DNA of 64,000 bases from Saccharothrix carnea. GTDB lineage: Bacteria; Actinomycetota; Actinomycetes; Mycobacteriales; Pseudonocardiaceae. The notes beneath the pieces were generated by a model. It did not search any database and was not told the origin of the DNA. It saw only the letters and a list, made by a program, of their open reading frames with translations. The stretch lies in the NCBI RefSeq assembly GCF_003014735.1, contig NZ_PYAX01000005.1:496001-560000 (forward strand). The letters are read 5' to 3'. Both the position numbers and the translations under genes were made by a program. Position 1 is the first letter of the stretch. Each line of letters begins with the position of its first letter. This document shows, in pieces, positions 1-8,865 of the stretch.

Positions 1-131
1 ATGTCCGCAATTGTGCGGGTCACAATGTCGATCAGCGGTGTTCGGAACGTCTCGGATTCCCCGGCGAGGTGGATTTCTGCTCGAGTGAAGGCTGAGCCGC
101 CGGTTCATCGCGCCCGATAAGCTGCGATCCC

Positions 132-449
132 GTGGACCCTGACGGCAAGCTCGTGCGCGACCTGGTGCCCGATCTCATCCGAGCCGAGGGCGGCGACCCG
201 GTCGTCCGCCGTGCCACTCCCGGCGAGTACCGGGAGAGACTGATCGCGAAGCTGGTCGAGGAAGCGGTGGAAGCCGCAGGGGCGGTCGGTGACGACCTGG
301 TCGAGGAGTTGGCCGACGTGCTGGAGGTGGTGCACGCCATCAGCGCGCACCACGGCGTCCCGTTCGATCGGATCGAGGCGGCGCGCGTCCGCAAGGCTGT
401 CGAACGCGGTGGCTTCGCGGGCGGCGTTGTCTGGCTCGGGAATCGCTAG
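132..449 (+). CDS. MazG/PRA-PH-like nucleoside triphosphate pyrophosphohydrolase
   Basis: A 105-residue protein read from a GTG start. It carries the acidic helical pattern of small all-alpha NTP pyrophosphohydrolases: KLVEEAVEA at about residues 41-49, then EELADVLEVVHAI at about 58-70, whose Glu and Asp residues would hold magnesium. The N-terminal KLVRDLVPDLI is typical of the phosphoribosyl-ATP pyrophosphatase-like branch. Known members hydrolyse NTPs to NMP and PPi, often as nucleotide-pool house-cleaning enzymes. There is no his gene nearby, so a role in histidine synthesis is unlikely. The family call is firm; the substrate is unknown. Confidence 0.75.
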   Translation: MDPDGKLVRDLVPDLIRAEGGDPVVRRATPGEYRERLIAKLVEEAVEAAGAVGDDLVEELADVLEVVHAISAHHGVPFDRIEAARVRKAVERGGFAGGVVWLGNR

Positions 450-589
450 CCGGCGGACACCGCAGCCAGTTGGTCGACAATCCCGGTCGGTGTGACACCC
501 CGGTCGGGTGGGGGACGTCCATCCTGGTTGTGTTCTTCAGACGGAGAACCGGCGGGCTGCCCGATGCCCGCTTCGAACAGTTCGTGCCG

Positions 590-1070
590 CGGTCTACGAC
601 AATTACAGCCTCGGCGACGGCACGCGTTCCGGTCGTCGGTCCAGGTGGACGGCAAGCCCGTGGTCGACACGAGCATCGACCGCGACGGCACCACCACCGC
701 GGTCGACCACCAACCGGATGTGGCGGCGCACCCAGGGCTACCACGACCCGGGAAAGGCCGTGGCGGATACCGACGTGCTGACCCCGACGCGGATGAAGCA
801 GGCGCTCGCCGACGGGCGGCTGCGCGTCGTCGCCCAGGGCGAACCTGTGCACGGTCGGTCCACCGTCCACCTGGAGGACGACCTGGGGTGGAAGGTCACC
901 CCGCCGGTCGGGCTCTGGGTCGACTCCGGCACCTGGCTCCCGGTGCGGCACGAGTATCTGCAGGACGAAGACCTCGGGCCCGCCCACTCTGAGTGGCTGC
1001 CGCCGACCCCCGAGAACCCTGGGTCGCGCTCGTCGCCCCTATCCCGGACGGCTTCACCGAGGTGCGGTAG
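590..1070 (+). pseudogene. Decayed gene for a secreted-protein-like C-terminal domain
   Basis: Meaningful peptide runs across three reading frames. AVYDNYSLGDGTR (about 586-624) is in one frame, VQVDGKPVVDTSIDRDGTTT (about 646-705) in a second, the first frame resumes with GYHDPGK through HSEWLPPTPEN (about 736-1017), and WVALVAPIPDGFTEVR ends at a TAG (1068-1070) in a third. That needs at least three frameshifts, and no start codon or ribosome site is visible. The tail (a 'D..TWLPVR' strand, then WLPPTPEN, then PIPDGF) resembles the C-terminus of LolA/MucB-like conserved actinobacterial proteins, but the family call is weak. The remaining sequence from 450 to 590 shows nothing I can support. 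Confidence 0.5.
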
Positions 1071-1086
1071 AGCAACGTCAAAGAAG

Positions 1087-1141
1087 CTTGACACTATGTC
1101 AAGCAGAGCTTACCTTTGTGATGTCAAGTTTTCTTTACATC
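1087..1141. promoter_or_regulatory. Twin palindromic operator upstream of membrane protein/HTH pair
   Basis: Two inverted repeats built on the same half-site. The first is CTTGACA-CTA-TGTCAAG (1087-1103, perfect arms). The second is ATGTCAAGTTTTCTTTACAT (1121-1140, one mismatch between arms). They sit 13-67 bp before the ATG at 1154. The likely reader is the small HTH protein encoded at 1574-1795, giving autorepression. The pairing of site and protein is inference. Confidence 0.55.
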
Positions 1142-1153
1142 GAGGGGTGGGCG

Positions 1154-1573
1154 ATGTCGTACGAGGAGAAGGGTGTGTGGGTGTCCCTGGTGGTCGGCGT
1201 GCTGGTCTACCTGGGGTACATGGTGGTCGTTCTGGGTCGCATGGGGGACGGGCCGGTGGCCGAGGTGGCGTACGTGGCGCCCATGTTGTGGTCCATCGGG
1301 ATCTCCGTTGGGCTGGCCGTGGTCGGTCGGATCGTGGTGGAGATCGCGAGGCCCAGTGAGAGGCAGCGGGCCGACGCGCGGGACCGCGACATCAACCGGT
1401 TCGGTGACCACGTGGCGGGCGGTGTGCTCGGCGTCGGCATGGTGCTGCCGTTCGGGTTGGCGCTGGCCGAGGCGCCGCACTTCTGGATCGCCAACGCGAT
1501 CTACGCGGTGTTCAGCGTCTGGGCCGTGTTCGGTGCGGCGGTCAAGTTGGTCGCGTACCGCCGGGGGTTCTGA
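1154..1573 (+). CDS. Small integral membrane protein paired with an HTH regulator
   Basis: A 139-residue protein with four predicted membrane spans, at roughly residues 8-28, 40-60, 88-105 and 112-132, and a charged loop (RPSERQRADARDRDINRFGDH) between spans two and three. The ATG at 1154 is preceded by GAGGGGTGGG and by the twin palindromes at 1087-1141; an upstream in-frame start at 1088 would lie inside the operator and is rejected. The stop abuts the GTG of the HTH gene with no gap, so the two are an operon. This layout (four-span protein plus a YozG-like HTH) is common in bacteria, but the membrane protein's function is unknown. Confidence 0.7.
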   Translation: MSYEEKGVWVSLVVGVLVYLGYMVVVLGRMGDGPVAEVAYVAPMLWSIGISVGLAVVGRIVVEIARPSERQRADARDRDINRFGDHVAGGVLGVGMVLPFGLALAEAPHFWIANAIYAVFSVWAVFGAAVKLVAYRRGF

Positions 1574-1795
1574 GTGGGCAAGCCGACCAGGATCACCAAC
1601 TCGATCCGCGCACTCCGCTTCGCGCACGGCGAGATGACGCAGGCCGAACTGGCCCGCCGCCTCGACGTCACGCGCCAGACCGTCATCGCCATCGAGCAGG
1701 GCCGCTACTCGCCCTCGCTGGAGATGGCGTTCCAGATCGCCCGGGTGTTCAAGGTGCCGCTCGGCGACGTGTTCCAGTACCCGGAGGACGACTGA
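1574..1795 (+). CDS. YozG/XRE-family small HTH transcriptional regulator
   Basis: A 73-residue protein that is almost entirely one Cro/C1-type helix-turn-helix. The motif MTQAELARRLDVTRQTVIA (about 21-39) holds the two DNA-reading helices, followed by IEQGRYSPSLEMAFQIARVF. It starts with GTG directly after the stop of the membrane-protein gene, and its stop overlaps the ATG of the next gene (TGATG). It probably represses its own operon through the CTTGACA palindromes at 1087-1141; that is inferred from position and symmetry. Confidence 0.85.
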   Translation: MGKPTRITNSIRALRFAHGEMTQAELARRLDVTRQTVIAIEQGRYSPSLEMAFQIARVFKVPLGDVFQYPEDD

Positions 1796-2757
1796 TGAGA
1801 GCGATCACCCAGGACGCGTACGGCGTCCCCGAGGAAGTGCTGCGACTGCGGGACGTGGCCAAGCCGGAAGTCGGCGACGGTGAGGTGCTGGTACGGGTCC
1901 GGGGCGCCGCCGTGTCCGGCTCGGACTGGCACATCCTGCGCGGCCTGCCCTACGCCGCACGGTCGGTGGTCGGGGTGCGGCGACCGCGCAACACCGTGCC
2001 CGGCCTGGAGATGGCCGGCACGGTGGAGGCGGTCGGCCCGGGCGTGACGGGCACCCGGGTCGGTGACGAGGTGTTCGGGTGGTGCTCCGGCGCGTTCTGC
2101 GAGTACGTCGCCGTGCCCGAGGGCCAGGTGACGGCGAAGCCCGCCAATCTCACGGCGGTAGAGGCGGCGGCCGTGCCGATCGCCGGGTTCACCGCGTTGC
2201 AGGCGGTGCGCGACGCGGCACGGGTCCGCGCCGGGCAGAAGGTGCTGGTGCTGGGCGCTTCCGGCTGTGTCGGCACGTACGCCGTGCAGCTCGCGAAGCA
2301 CTACGGCGCCGAGGTGACCGGTGTGTGCAGTGCGGCGAAGGCGGACCTGGTCACGGGGCTCGGCGCGGACCACGTGCTCGACTACGCGGCCGGGCCGTTG
2401 ACCGCGAGCGGGTTCGACGTGGTGATCGACCTCTACGGCAACCCGCCGCTGCGCACCCTCAAGCGGCTGCTGAAGCAGGGTGGGACGGTCGTGCTCGCCG
2501 GCGGTACGGGCGGGCGGTGGTTGATGGGCACGGACCGGTGGATCCGCGGGCTGGTCGCGGCGCCGTTTCTCGGCATCAAGGTGCGCCCGCTCGTGCACAA
2601 GGACCGCTTGGACGACCTCGTGCGGCTGCGCGAGCTGATCGAGGCGGGCGCGGTCCGTCCGGCGCTGGACCGCACGTACCCCCTGGACGAGGCCGCCGCC
2701 GCGATCGAGGACGTGCGGCGTGGCCGGGTGCGCGGCCACGCCGTCGTCACGCCCTAG
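1795..2757 (+). CDS. Zinc-independent MDR-family NADP(H) oxidoreductase (quinone reductase-like)
   Basis: A 320-residue medium-chain dehydrogenase. The N-terminal GroES-like fold covers about residues 1-125. A Rossmann domain with a nucleotide loop (VLVLGASGCVGTYAVQLAK, about 151-169) follows. The zinc-binding cysteines of true alcohol dehydrogenases are absent, pointing to the quinone-oxidoreductase branch that reduces quinones or enones with NADPH. It overlaps the HTH gene by one base, so it is translationally coupled and likely a target of that regulator. It ends directly against the convergent GH87 gene. Confidence 0.8.
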   Translation: MRAITQDAYGVPEEVLRLRDVAKPEVGDGEVLVRVRGAAVSGSDWHILRGLPYAARSVVGVRRPRNTVPGLEMAGTVEAVGPGVTGTRVGDEVFGWCSGAFCEYVAVPEGQVTAKPANLTAVEAAAVPIAGFTALQAVRDAARVRAGQKVLVLGASGCVGTYAVQLAKHYGAEVTGVCSAAKADLVTGLGADHVLDYAAGPLTASGFDVVIDLYGNPPLRTLKRLLKQGGTVVLAGGTGGRWLMGTDRWIRGLVAAPFLGIKVRPLVHKDRLDDLVRLRELIEAGAVRPALDRTYPLDEAAAAIEDVRRGRVRGHAVVTP

Positions 2758-4737
2758 TCACCACCCCGAAGGCGCGGGCGGCGGAACGACCGCCGGGCGG
2801 TCGTCGCACGTGATCGTGTTCGGCAGCAGCCACGGCGCCAGCCAGCCGTCGTTGCCACCCCGGTCGGTGAGCGCGAACTCCGAGCCGGTGGCGGGGAAGT
2901 GGAACGAACCGCAGTTGTTCACCGGCACCGCGCCGACGTTGCGGGCGTCCACGTTCTCGAACGTCGCCGACCCGGCCGAGCGCGCGCTCACCACCGACGT
3001 GCCCGTCCCGTCCACCCGGACGTCCTTGAAGTGCACGTTGGTGATCGAGTGCAGGTCTTTCACCGACCACTCGCTCACCAGCATGATCGCGTTGTACGTG
3101 TTGTCCAGGAAGTGGTTGCCCACCACCCGCACGTCCGCGTCGATGTCCCGCTCCAGCGCGTAGAACCAGATCGCGCCCAGCCCGATGTTCCAGTTCAGCT
3201 CGTGCGTGCCCGCCCGGACGGTGGTGTTGTCGGTGATCAGGACCTGCCCGGTGAACGGCTGCGCGCCGAACCGCGACCCGAGCTGGATGCCGCTGCCCTC
3301 CCGCACCGGGTCGGCGACCAGGTTGCCGACCAGGGCGTTGTCCGTGCCGCCGTACAGCGCGATGCCGTTGGCCAGCACGGGTGACTGCACGGTGTTGCGC
3401 TCGAACCGGTTGCCCGCGTTCTGCTGGTGCTCCGACCACATGGCCAGGCCGTCGTCACCGGTGTTGCGGATGAAGTTGTTGCGCACCAACGAGTTCGTCA
3501 CGCCGGTGTGGAAGTTCAGCGCGTCGGCGACCTGGTCGACGATGATGTTGTCGGTGACCGACACGTTCGACATCGGACCGTCGAACCACAGGCCGACCTT
3601 GGTGTGGTGCAGGTACAGGTCGCGCACGGTGGAGTCGCTGAGGGCGCCGCCGATCCCGTTGACCTGGTCGGTGTCGATGCGCTCGCGCACGTCGCCCTCG
3701 ATCGCGAACCCGCGCAGGTGGACGTCGCGACTGCCGCCTTCGGCCGCGGGCTTGCCGTAGAAGCCGACTCCGGTGTGGACGGAGCCGTCCGGCGCGGGGG
3801 TCGGCAGGGTGACCTCGCGGCCCTTGACCGCGGTGTGCCAGTTGCCCGCGCCCTCGACGGTCACGTCGTCCACGACGATGTGGCGGTTGACCTGGAACGT
3901 GCCCGGCGGCAGGTAGACCGGCAGCCGGTGGCGCCTGGCGAACGCGATCGCGCGGTCGAAGGCGTCGGCCGAGTCGCGCCCGCCGGTCGGATCGGCGCCG
4001 AACAGCAGCACGCTGGCCGCGAACGGGTTGACGTGCGGCGGCGCCACGAGCTCGGTGTCCAGCAGGTCGATCACGGTCCACGCGGCGTTCGTGCCGGTGG
4101 GGGCGGTGAGGCGGATCCGGTCGCCGGCGCGGTGCGTCTTGCCGAGCTTGAGTCGCTGCTCGTCGTAGAAGTGGCTGGGGCGGAACGGCTTCGTGATGAC
4201 AGGGGTGGGCGTGGTCTGGGACGGCACGCACGCGCACTCGGTGATCCACCAGTCCGGGTGCAGCAGGTCGGCGCTCGGGTCGTTGGTGAAGGGGTACTGG
4301 TTGTAGAGCCACGCGTACTGCGAGGTGAGCGTCATGGTCCGGCGGTGCTTGCCGTTCACCGTGACGTCCAGCGGTGCGGTGATGCCGCCGCCGGTCGGCG
4401 CGTCCGGGATGCTGTAGCGGACGGTGATCGCGTTGGCGGCCTTCGGCAGGGTGAACTCGACGTGCTCGCCGGGTGCGAGCCGGACCGCCGCGCGGCCGGA
4501 CGCCTCGGACGGCAGCGTGTAGGCCGTGCGGTCGGGGCCGATGACCGTGCCGGTGGTGGTCGCGTTCTCCGCTTCCTGTTCGACGAACGCGACGTCCGCG
4601 CCCCGGCCCGCGACGAGCGCGGGGTCCAGCGCGGCCCGGGTGACGACGGGGGCGGGTGCGGCGTCGGCCGCGGGCACCGCGATCCCTGCGGCGATCACCG
4701 CCACGACGACGCCGAACCTGGCAGGCATCCGCAACAT
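2758..4737 (-). CDS. Secreted GH87-type alpha-1,3-glucanase (mycodextranase/mutanase family)
   Basis: A 659-residue exported protein. A Sec signal peptide (about 1-26, ending AADA) is followed by a carbohydrate-binding-like beta-sandwich (about 45-245, CBM35-like) and a right-handed beta-helix (about 248-640). The helix holds ADALNFH with Asp405 and NTGDDGLAMWSEH with Asp428 and Asp429. The spacing Asp-22 residues-Asp-Asp is the arrangement I know for GH87 catalytic acids, which supports cleavage of alpha-1,3-glucan in fungal walls or dental glucan. It is shorter than multi-domain Bacillus/Paenibacillus enzymes, having a single accessory domain. It is transcribed alone; the 188-bp AT-richer gap 4738-4925 would hold its promoter. 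Confidence 0.8.
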   Translation of the reverse strand: MLRMPARFGVVVAVIAAGIAVPAADAAPAPVVTRAALDPALVAGRGADVAFVEQEAENATTTGTVIGPDRTAYTLPSEASGRAAVRLAPGEHVEFTLPKAANAITVRYSIPDAPTGGGITAPLDVTVNGKHRRTMTLTSQYAWLYNQYPFTNDPSADLLHPDWWITECACVPSQTTPTPVITKPFRPSHFYDEQRLKLGKTHRAGDRIRLTAPTGTNAAWTVIDLLDTELVAPPHVNPFAASVLLFGADPTGGRDSADAFDRAIAFARRHRLPVYLPPGTFQVNRHIVVDDVTVEGAGNWHTAVKGREVTLPTPAPDGSVHTGVGFYGKPAAEGGSRDVHLRGFAIEGDVRERIDTDQVNGIGGALSDSTVRDLYLHHTKVGLWFDGPMSNVSVTDNIIVDQVADALNFHTGVTNSLVRNNFIRNTGDDGLAMWSEHQQNAGNRFERNTVQSPVLANGIALYGGTDNALVGNLVADPVREGSGIQLGSRFGAQPFTGQVLITDNTTVRAGTHELNWNIGLGAIWFYALERDIDADVRVVGNHFLDNTYNAIMLVSEWSVKDLHSITNVHFKDVRVDGTGTSVVSARSAGSATFENVDARNVGAVPVNNCGSFHFPATGSEFALTDRGGNDGWLAPWLLPNTITCDDRPAVVPPPAPSGW

Positions 4738-4925
4738 CGAGGACTCGTTTCTCTCAAGGCCGGGGGAGGCGACTTTAGGCAGCCTGTGGCCTCGCTCACA
4801 AGGGATTGTTGGAGAGTTGCGAGAAATTGTCGCCTGCTTGCGCTACCTGAACGGCAACTTGCGACCGCTTGCCGAAGGTTGCGCCGTGGTCGACCGCATC
4901 GGGATCATCGCCGCGGGGGGAACAC

Positions 4926-5938
4926 ATGACCATCGAAGTGCACCCGTTCGACCCGGCGCGGGCCGCTGATGCCGATTTCGACGACTACCACCGCGTGCTG
5001 TCCGCCGCGCACCCCGTGGACAAGCCGGAGCTCCCGGCGATCACGCGGAAGGCCGTGGTCGGCACGCTGCGCAGGCCGATCCCGGAGTTCGGCCCCGTCC
5101 GGCACTGGTTCGCGCGGGTGGCGGCGAGGTCGTCGGCGTCGCGTTCGCGTCCCTGCCGGAGAACGACAACGCCCACCTCGTGCTCGCCGACATGACAGTC
5201 CACCCCGACCACCGGCGGCGAGGCGTCGGCACGACCCTTCTCGACGCCGTGCGCGCGGACGTCCGCGACCCCGGGCGCACCACGATCGAGGGGTTCCAGC
5301 TGCCCGCGGGTCGGTCAGGCGAGAAGTGGGCCACCGCCCTCGGGTTCCGCGTCACCTACGCCACCGTGATGCAGGCCCTGGTGGTGGCCGACGTCGACCT
5401 CACCCGCTGGGACGTCGCCACGCCCGCCGGATACCGCGTCGTGCACTGGGTCGGAGCCGCGCCGGCGGAGCTGGTCGAGTCCTACGCCCGCGCCCGCCGC
5501 GCGATCCAGGACGCGCCGCTCGGCGACACCGGCTACCAGTCGCCCGCGCGGACGGCCGACCAGGTGCGCGCCGAGGAGGCGCAGCTGCGCGACCAGGGCG
5601 TGGAGCAGCGGGTCGCGGTCGCGGTGCACGAGGAAACCGGTGAGGTCGCCGGGATGTCCGAGCTGTACGTCACACCCCAACGACCGCGCTGGGGCAGCCA
5701 GCGCGACACCGCCGTGCGCGCCGAGCACCGGGGACGCGGCCTCGGCACCGTGGTCAAGGCACACCTCTACCGGCGCCTGCTCGCCGACCGCCCCGACGTC
5801 GAGCGCATCCACACCGGCACCGGCGCGACCAACACGCACATGCGCCGGGTCAACGAAGCCTTCGGCTTCACCACCGTCAGCGAGATGGTCAACGTCAGCC
5901 GCGCGCTCGACCCAGCTCCGCCAGCACCCCGTCGGTGA
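4926..5938 (+). pseudogene. Tandem GNAT N-acetyltransferase with a one-base frameshift
   Basis: The ATG at 4926 follows GGGGGGAA. Frame one gives MTIEVHPFDPARAAD through HWFARVA (to about 5120); the protein then continues in another frame as GGEVVGVAFASLPENDN and runs to 5938. One missing base near 5115-5125, in a G-rich run, would restore a ~337-residue protein. The restored protein has two GNAT folds, with acetyl-CoA loops RRRGVG (from about 5215) and RGRGLG (from about 5730). Tandem GNATs of this type acetylate amines; the substrate is unknown. The downstream frame is well conserved, so this is either a very recent mutation or a sequencing error. The 3' end overlaps the convergent serine hydrolase by 44 bp. 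Confidence 0.75.
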
Positions 5939-6737
5939 ACGCGGGCCACGCCGCCACGGCCCACTCGCCGAACCGCCGATCGGTCAGGGCCACGCACGCG
6001 ACACCGGCCTCCGGGTCGACCCACAGGAACGTGCCGCTCTGCCCGAAGTGCCCGAACGTGCGCGGCGAGCTGGCGGCACCCGTCCAGTGCGGCGACTTCC
6101 CGGCCCGGATCTCGAACCCGAGCCCCCAGTCGTTGTCCTTCTGCAGCCCGAACCCCGGCAGCACACCGCGCAGCCCCGGGAACGCCACCGTCGTCGCCTC
6201 CGCCACCAGCCCGGCGGACACCAGCTTCGGCGCCTGCACCTCCGCCGCGAACCGCACCAGGTCGGACACCGTGGACTCCGCGCCCGCGCCCGCCGAGCCG
6301 GTCAACTCCGACGACGTCATGCCCAGCGGCTCGAACACCGCCTCCGCCAGGTACCGGGCGAACGGGATGCCGCTCGCCGCCTCCACGTGGTCCGCGAGCA
6401 CCTGGAAGCCTGTGTTGGAGTAGATCCGCTTGGTCCCCGGCGCGGCCTGGACGTCGGCCGAGTCGAACGCCAACCCGGACGTGTGCGCGATCAGGTGCCG
6501 CACCGTCGACCCCTCGGGCCCGGCGGGCTCGTCCCACTCGACCGCGCCCTCCTCCACCGCCACCAGCACCGCGTACGACGTCAGCAGCTTGGTCACCGAC
6601 GCCAGCGGGAACCGGTGGTCGACCGGTCCGTGCGCGCCCAGCACCCGGCCCCGCGCGTCGACCACGGCCGTCGCCGCGGTGTCCACCGGCCACGACGACA
6701 CCGCCTGCAAGCTCTCCAAGGTCTCCAAGCTCTCCAT
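5895..6737 (-). CDS. Beta-lactamase-family serine hydrolase (class C/PBP4*-like)
   Basis: A 280-residue hydrolase from the ATG at 6737. The motifs are Ser47-Val-Thr-Lys50 (SxxK nucleophile), Tyr106-Ser-Asn108 (YxN) and a late HFGQSG box taking the place of KTG. This set marks the class C beta-lactamase/D-aminopeptidase/EstB superfamily. There is no signal peptide, so it is probably a cytoplasmic esterase or peptidase and not a resistance enzyme. A longer start at 6764 would overlap the divergent RNase Z gene and is less likely. Substrate unknown. Confidence 0.8.
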   Translation of the reverse strand: MESLETLESLQAVSSWPVDTAATAVVDARGRVLGAHGPVDHRFPLASVTKLLTSYAVLVAVEEGAVEWDEPAGPEGSTVRHLIAHTSGLAFDSADVQAAPGTKRIYSNTGFQVLADHVEAASGIPFARYLAEAVFEPLGMTSSELTGSAGAGAESTVSDLVRFAAEVQAPKLVSAGLVAEATTVAFPGLRGVLPGFGLQKDNDWGLGFEIRAGKSPHWTGAASSPRTFGHFGQSGTFLWVDPEAGVACVALTDRRFGEWAVAAWPAFTDGVLAELGRARG

Positions 6738-6754
6738 GCCGCAGACTTTGCCAC

Positions 6755-7654
6755 GTGTCACCACGAGAGCTGGTCGTGCTCGGCACCTCGAGCCAGGTGC
6801 CGACCCGCGCCCGCAACCACAACGGTTACCTGCTGCGCTGGGACGCCGAGGGCTTCCTGTTCGACCCGGGTGACGGCACGCAGCGGCAGATGGTGCGCGC
6901 GGGCGTGGCGGCCACCGACGTCACCAGGCTGTTCATCACCCACTTCCACGGTGACCACTGCCTCGGCGTGCCGGGTGTCGTGCAGCGGATGTCCCTCGAC
7001 CGCGTGCCGCACACCGTGCACGCGCACTTCCCGGCCGAGGGCGCGGAGTACTTCGAGCGGCTGCGGCACGCCAGCTCGTTCCACGACGTGGCGGACGTGC
7101 GGGCGGAGCCGGTGGTCGCGCCGGGCGTGATCGCCGAGGGACCGTTCGGCCGGCTGGAAGCACGACGGCTCGACCACACCCTGCCCGCCTACGGCTACCG
7201 CCTGGTCGAGCCGGACGGCCGGACCATGGTCCCCGAGCTGCTGGCCGCCCGCGGCATCCGCGGCCGGGCGATCCGCGAGCTGCGCCCGCCGTTGCTGGAC
7301 GAGGTCAGCGTGCCGCGCCGGGGCCAGCGGTTCGCGTTCGTCATGGACACGCGGCTGTGCGACGGCGTGTTCGAGCTCGCCGATGGTGCGGACCTGCTGG
7401 TCATCGAGTCGACGTACCTGCACGTGGACGAGGCGCTGGCCGTGGAGTACGGCCACCTGACCGCCCGCCAGGCGGCGGAGGTCGCGGCCGAGTGCGGCGT
7501 GCGCAAGCTCGTCCTGACCCACTTCTCGCAGCGCTACACCGATCCCCGCCTGTTCCACGACGAGGCCGCCGAGGTGTTCTCCGGCGAGATCGTGGTCGCC
7601 TCGGACCTGGACCGGGTGGGCGTGCCGAAGCGCCGGTCCGACGCCCGCGCCTGA
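6755..7654 (+). CDS. rnz: Ribonuclease Z (tRNA 3' processing endonuclease)
   Basis: A 299-residue metallo-beta-lactamase-fold nuclease that removes 3' trailers from tRNA precursors. The zinc site THFHGDH lies at residues 62-68. Further ligands are in [11 protein letters not shown] (about 144-154), VMDTRLCD and LTHFSQRY near the C-terminus, as in long-known bacterial RNase Z. The length is normal. The start is GTG at 6755, 17 bp from the divergent hydrolase ATG. Its last coding segment (7561-7618) is repeated as an isolated fragment at 7765-7822. Confidence 0.88.
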   Translation: MSPRELVVLGTSSQVPTRARNHNGYLLRWDAEGFLFDPGDGTQRQMVRAGVAATDVTRLFITHFHGDHCLGVPGVVQRMSLDRVPHTVHAHFPAEGAEYFERLRHASSFHDVADVRAEPVVAPGVIAEGPFGRLEARRLDHTLPAYGYRLVEPDGRTMVPELLAARGIRGRAIRELRPPLLDEVSVPRRGQRFAFVMDTRLCDGVFELADGADLLVIESTYLHVDEALAVEYGHLTARQAAEVAAECGVRKLVLTHFSQRYTDPRLFHDEAAEVFSGEIVVASDLDRVGVPKRRSDARA

Positions 7655-7764
7655 TCCCGCCGCGCGGGAGAGGACCGGCGTCGGGGCGGGCCGTGACCGC
7701 GATGCCGATCAGCAGCCGGGCCGGCTCGTCGTGAGCCGGTGCAACAGGGTCGGCGGACAAAGCC

Positions 7765-7822
7765 CGAGGCCGCCGACGTGTTCTCGGGCGAGATCGTGGT
7801 CGCCTCGGACCTGGACCGCGTG
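7765..7822 (+). pseudogene. Fragment of a second RNase Z gene
   Basis: This 58-bp stretch matches the 3' part of rnz (7561-7618) at 55 of 58 positions. All three differences fall in third codon positions, and the fragment would read [19 protein letters not shown] where rnz reads [19 protein letters not shown]. Flanking DNA is not similar. That pattern suggests a remnant of a diverged, once-coding paralog and not a fresh duplication. The rest of 7655-7878 shows no gene I can support. Confidence 0.6.
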
Positions 7823-7878
7823 CCGCCACCCCGCCGGCGGGCTCGACCCCCCGGTTTTGTCGGTCCCCGTCAGTAGAA

Positions 7879-8775
7879 TTACGACAAGGGTTCCCCTTGG
7901 CGGGGACCCTTGCTCGGCGTTGGGGGTTCGGCCGGGGCGTCTCCCCGCTCGGCCTCCCACTGGGAGCGGGCCAGGGTGTCGAGGTCCGAGGAGGTCGGGT
8001 GCCAGCCCAGGGCGCGCAGGCGGGTGGTGTCGGCGCGCAGTTCGCGCACCTCGCCGGGGTGCGCAGGCCGCCGCACGACCGGCACCGGGAGGCCGGTCAC
8101 CCGGGCCACCGAGTCGAGGACGTCGGCCACGCCGGCCGGTGTCGCGCCGACGTTGAGCACCGCGTACCCCTCCACCTCGCACTCCACCGCCGTCACGAAA
8201 GCCCGTGCCACGTCGCGCACGTGCACGAAGTCCCGCACCGCCGACCCGTCCCCGAACACCTCCATCGGCGGCAGCCGCCCGGCCGCCGCGCCGCACGCCC
8301 GCGTGATCAGCCGCGTGTCGTCCACGTCCCCACCGCCCGCGACGTTGAACAGGCGCAACGCCACCCCGGTCACCCCACCCGCCGCGGCGGCCCACGACAG
8401 GACGTCCTCCGCGGCGGCTTTCGAGGCCGCATAAGGGTTCGCCGGGGCACGCGGGCAGTCCTCGGTGATCGTCGCGACACCGGGCGACCCGTACACGCCG
8501 GCCGTCGACGCCAGCACGAACCGCGGCGGCGGCGAGCGGAGCAGGTTGACCGTGCCGCCCACGTTCACGTCGTAGTACCGCACCGGCTCGCCGAACGACT
8601 CGCGCACCCGCCCGAGCCCCGCCAGGTGCACGACCGCGTCCACCGGCCCGTCGAACGACCCGACCCGGACATCACCCGAAAAGGGGATGGGGGTGTGGCC
8701 TGCCGCGGCCAGTTCCGCGAACACCACCCGCCCGACGTACCCGGTTGACCCGGTGACCACAACGCGCATGGACAC
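7879..8775 (-). CDS. NAD-dependent sugar epimerase/dehydratase (GalE-like SDR)
   Basis: A 298-residue extended short-chain dehydrogenase. The NAD loop GSTGYVG is at about 8-14, the catalytic YAASK motif lies near residue 130, and FGDGSAVRDFVHVRDVA (about 195-211) is a UDP-sugar-4-epimerase signature. It probably acts on nucleotide sugars for cell-wall or exported glycans. It is shorter than GalE (~330). The C-terminal 25 residues (PAEPPTPSKGPRQGEPLS) look like a low-complexity extension. Starts at 8775 or 8769 are equally possible. Divergent from the small gene at 8866. Confidence 0.78.
   Translation of the reverse strand: MSMRVVVTGSTGYVGRVVFAELAAAGHTPIPFSGDVRVGSFDGPVDAVVHLAGLGRVRESFGEPVRYYDVNVGGTVNLLRSPPPRFVLASTAGVYGSPGVATITEDCPRAPANPYAASKAAAEDVLSWAAAAGGVTGVALRLFNVAGGGDVDDTRLITRACGAAAGRLPPMEVFGDGSAVRDFVHVRDVARAFVTAVECEVEGYAVLNVGATPAGVADVLDSVARVTGLPVPVVRRPAHPGEVRELRADTTRLRALGWHPTSSDLDTLARSQWEAERGDAPAEPPTPSKGPRQGEPLS
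7886..7911. terminator. Hairpin between rnz and the epimerase gene
   Basis: AAGGGT-T-CCCC (7886-7896) pairs with GGGGACCCTT (7902-7911), leaving a one-base bulge and a five-base loop. No U-tract follows. It lies inside the last codons of the minus-strand epimerase gene, about 230 bp after rnz, so it could end rnz transcription or damp convergent readthrough. Confidence 0.4.
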
Positions 8776-8865
8776 ATCCCAGCACGTCCACGGCCTGGTC
8801 CACGCTTTTGAACTCGGTGCAAATTCACCCTAAAGGTCGGGACCGGTGGGGCCGATACAACCCAA

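Noticed and set aside
1..131. Upstream gene end at the left edge
   Set aside because: No frame with protein-like content; only generic sequence before the MazG-like GTG.
5895..6737. Antibiotic-resistance beta-lactamase
   Set aside because: Class C-like motifs are present but there is no signal peptide and the KTG box is HFG; the esterase/peptidase branch fits better.
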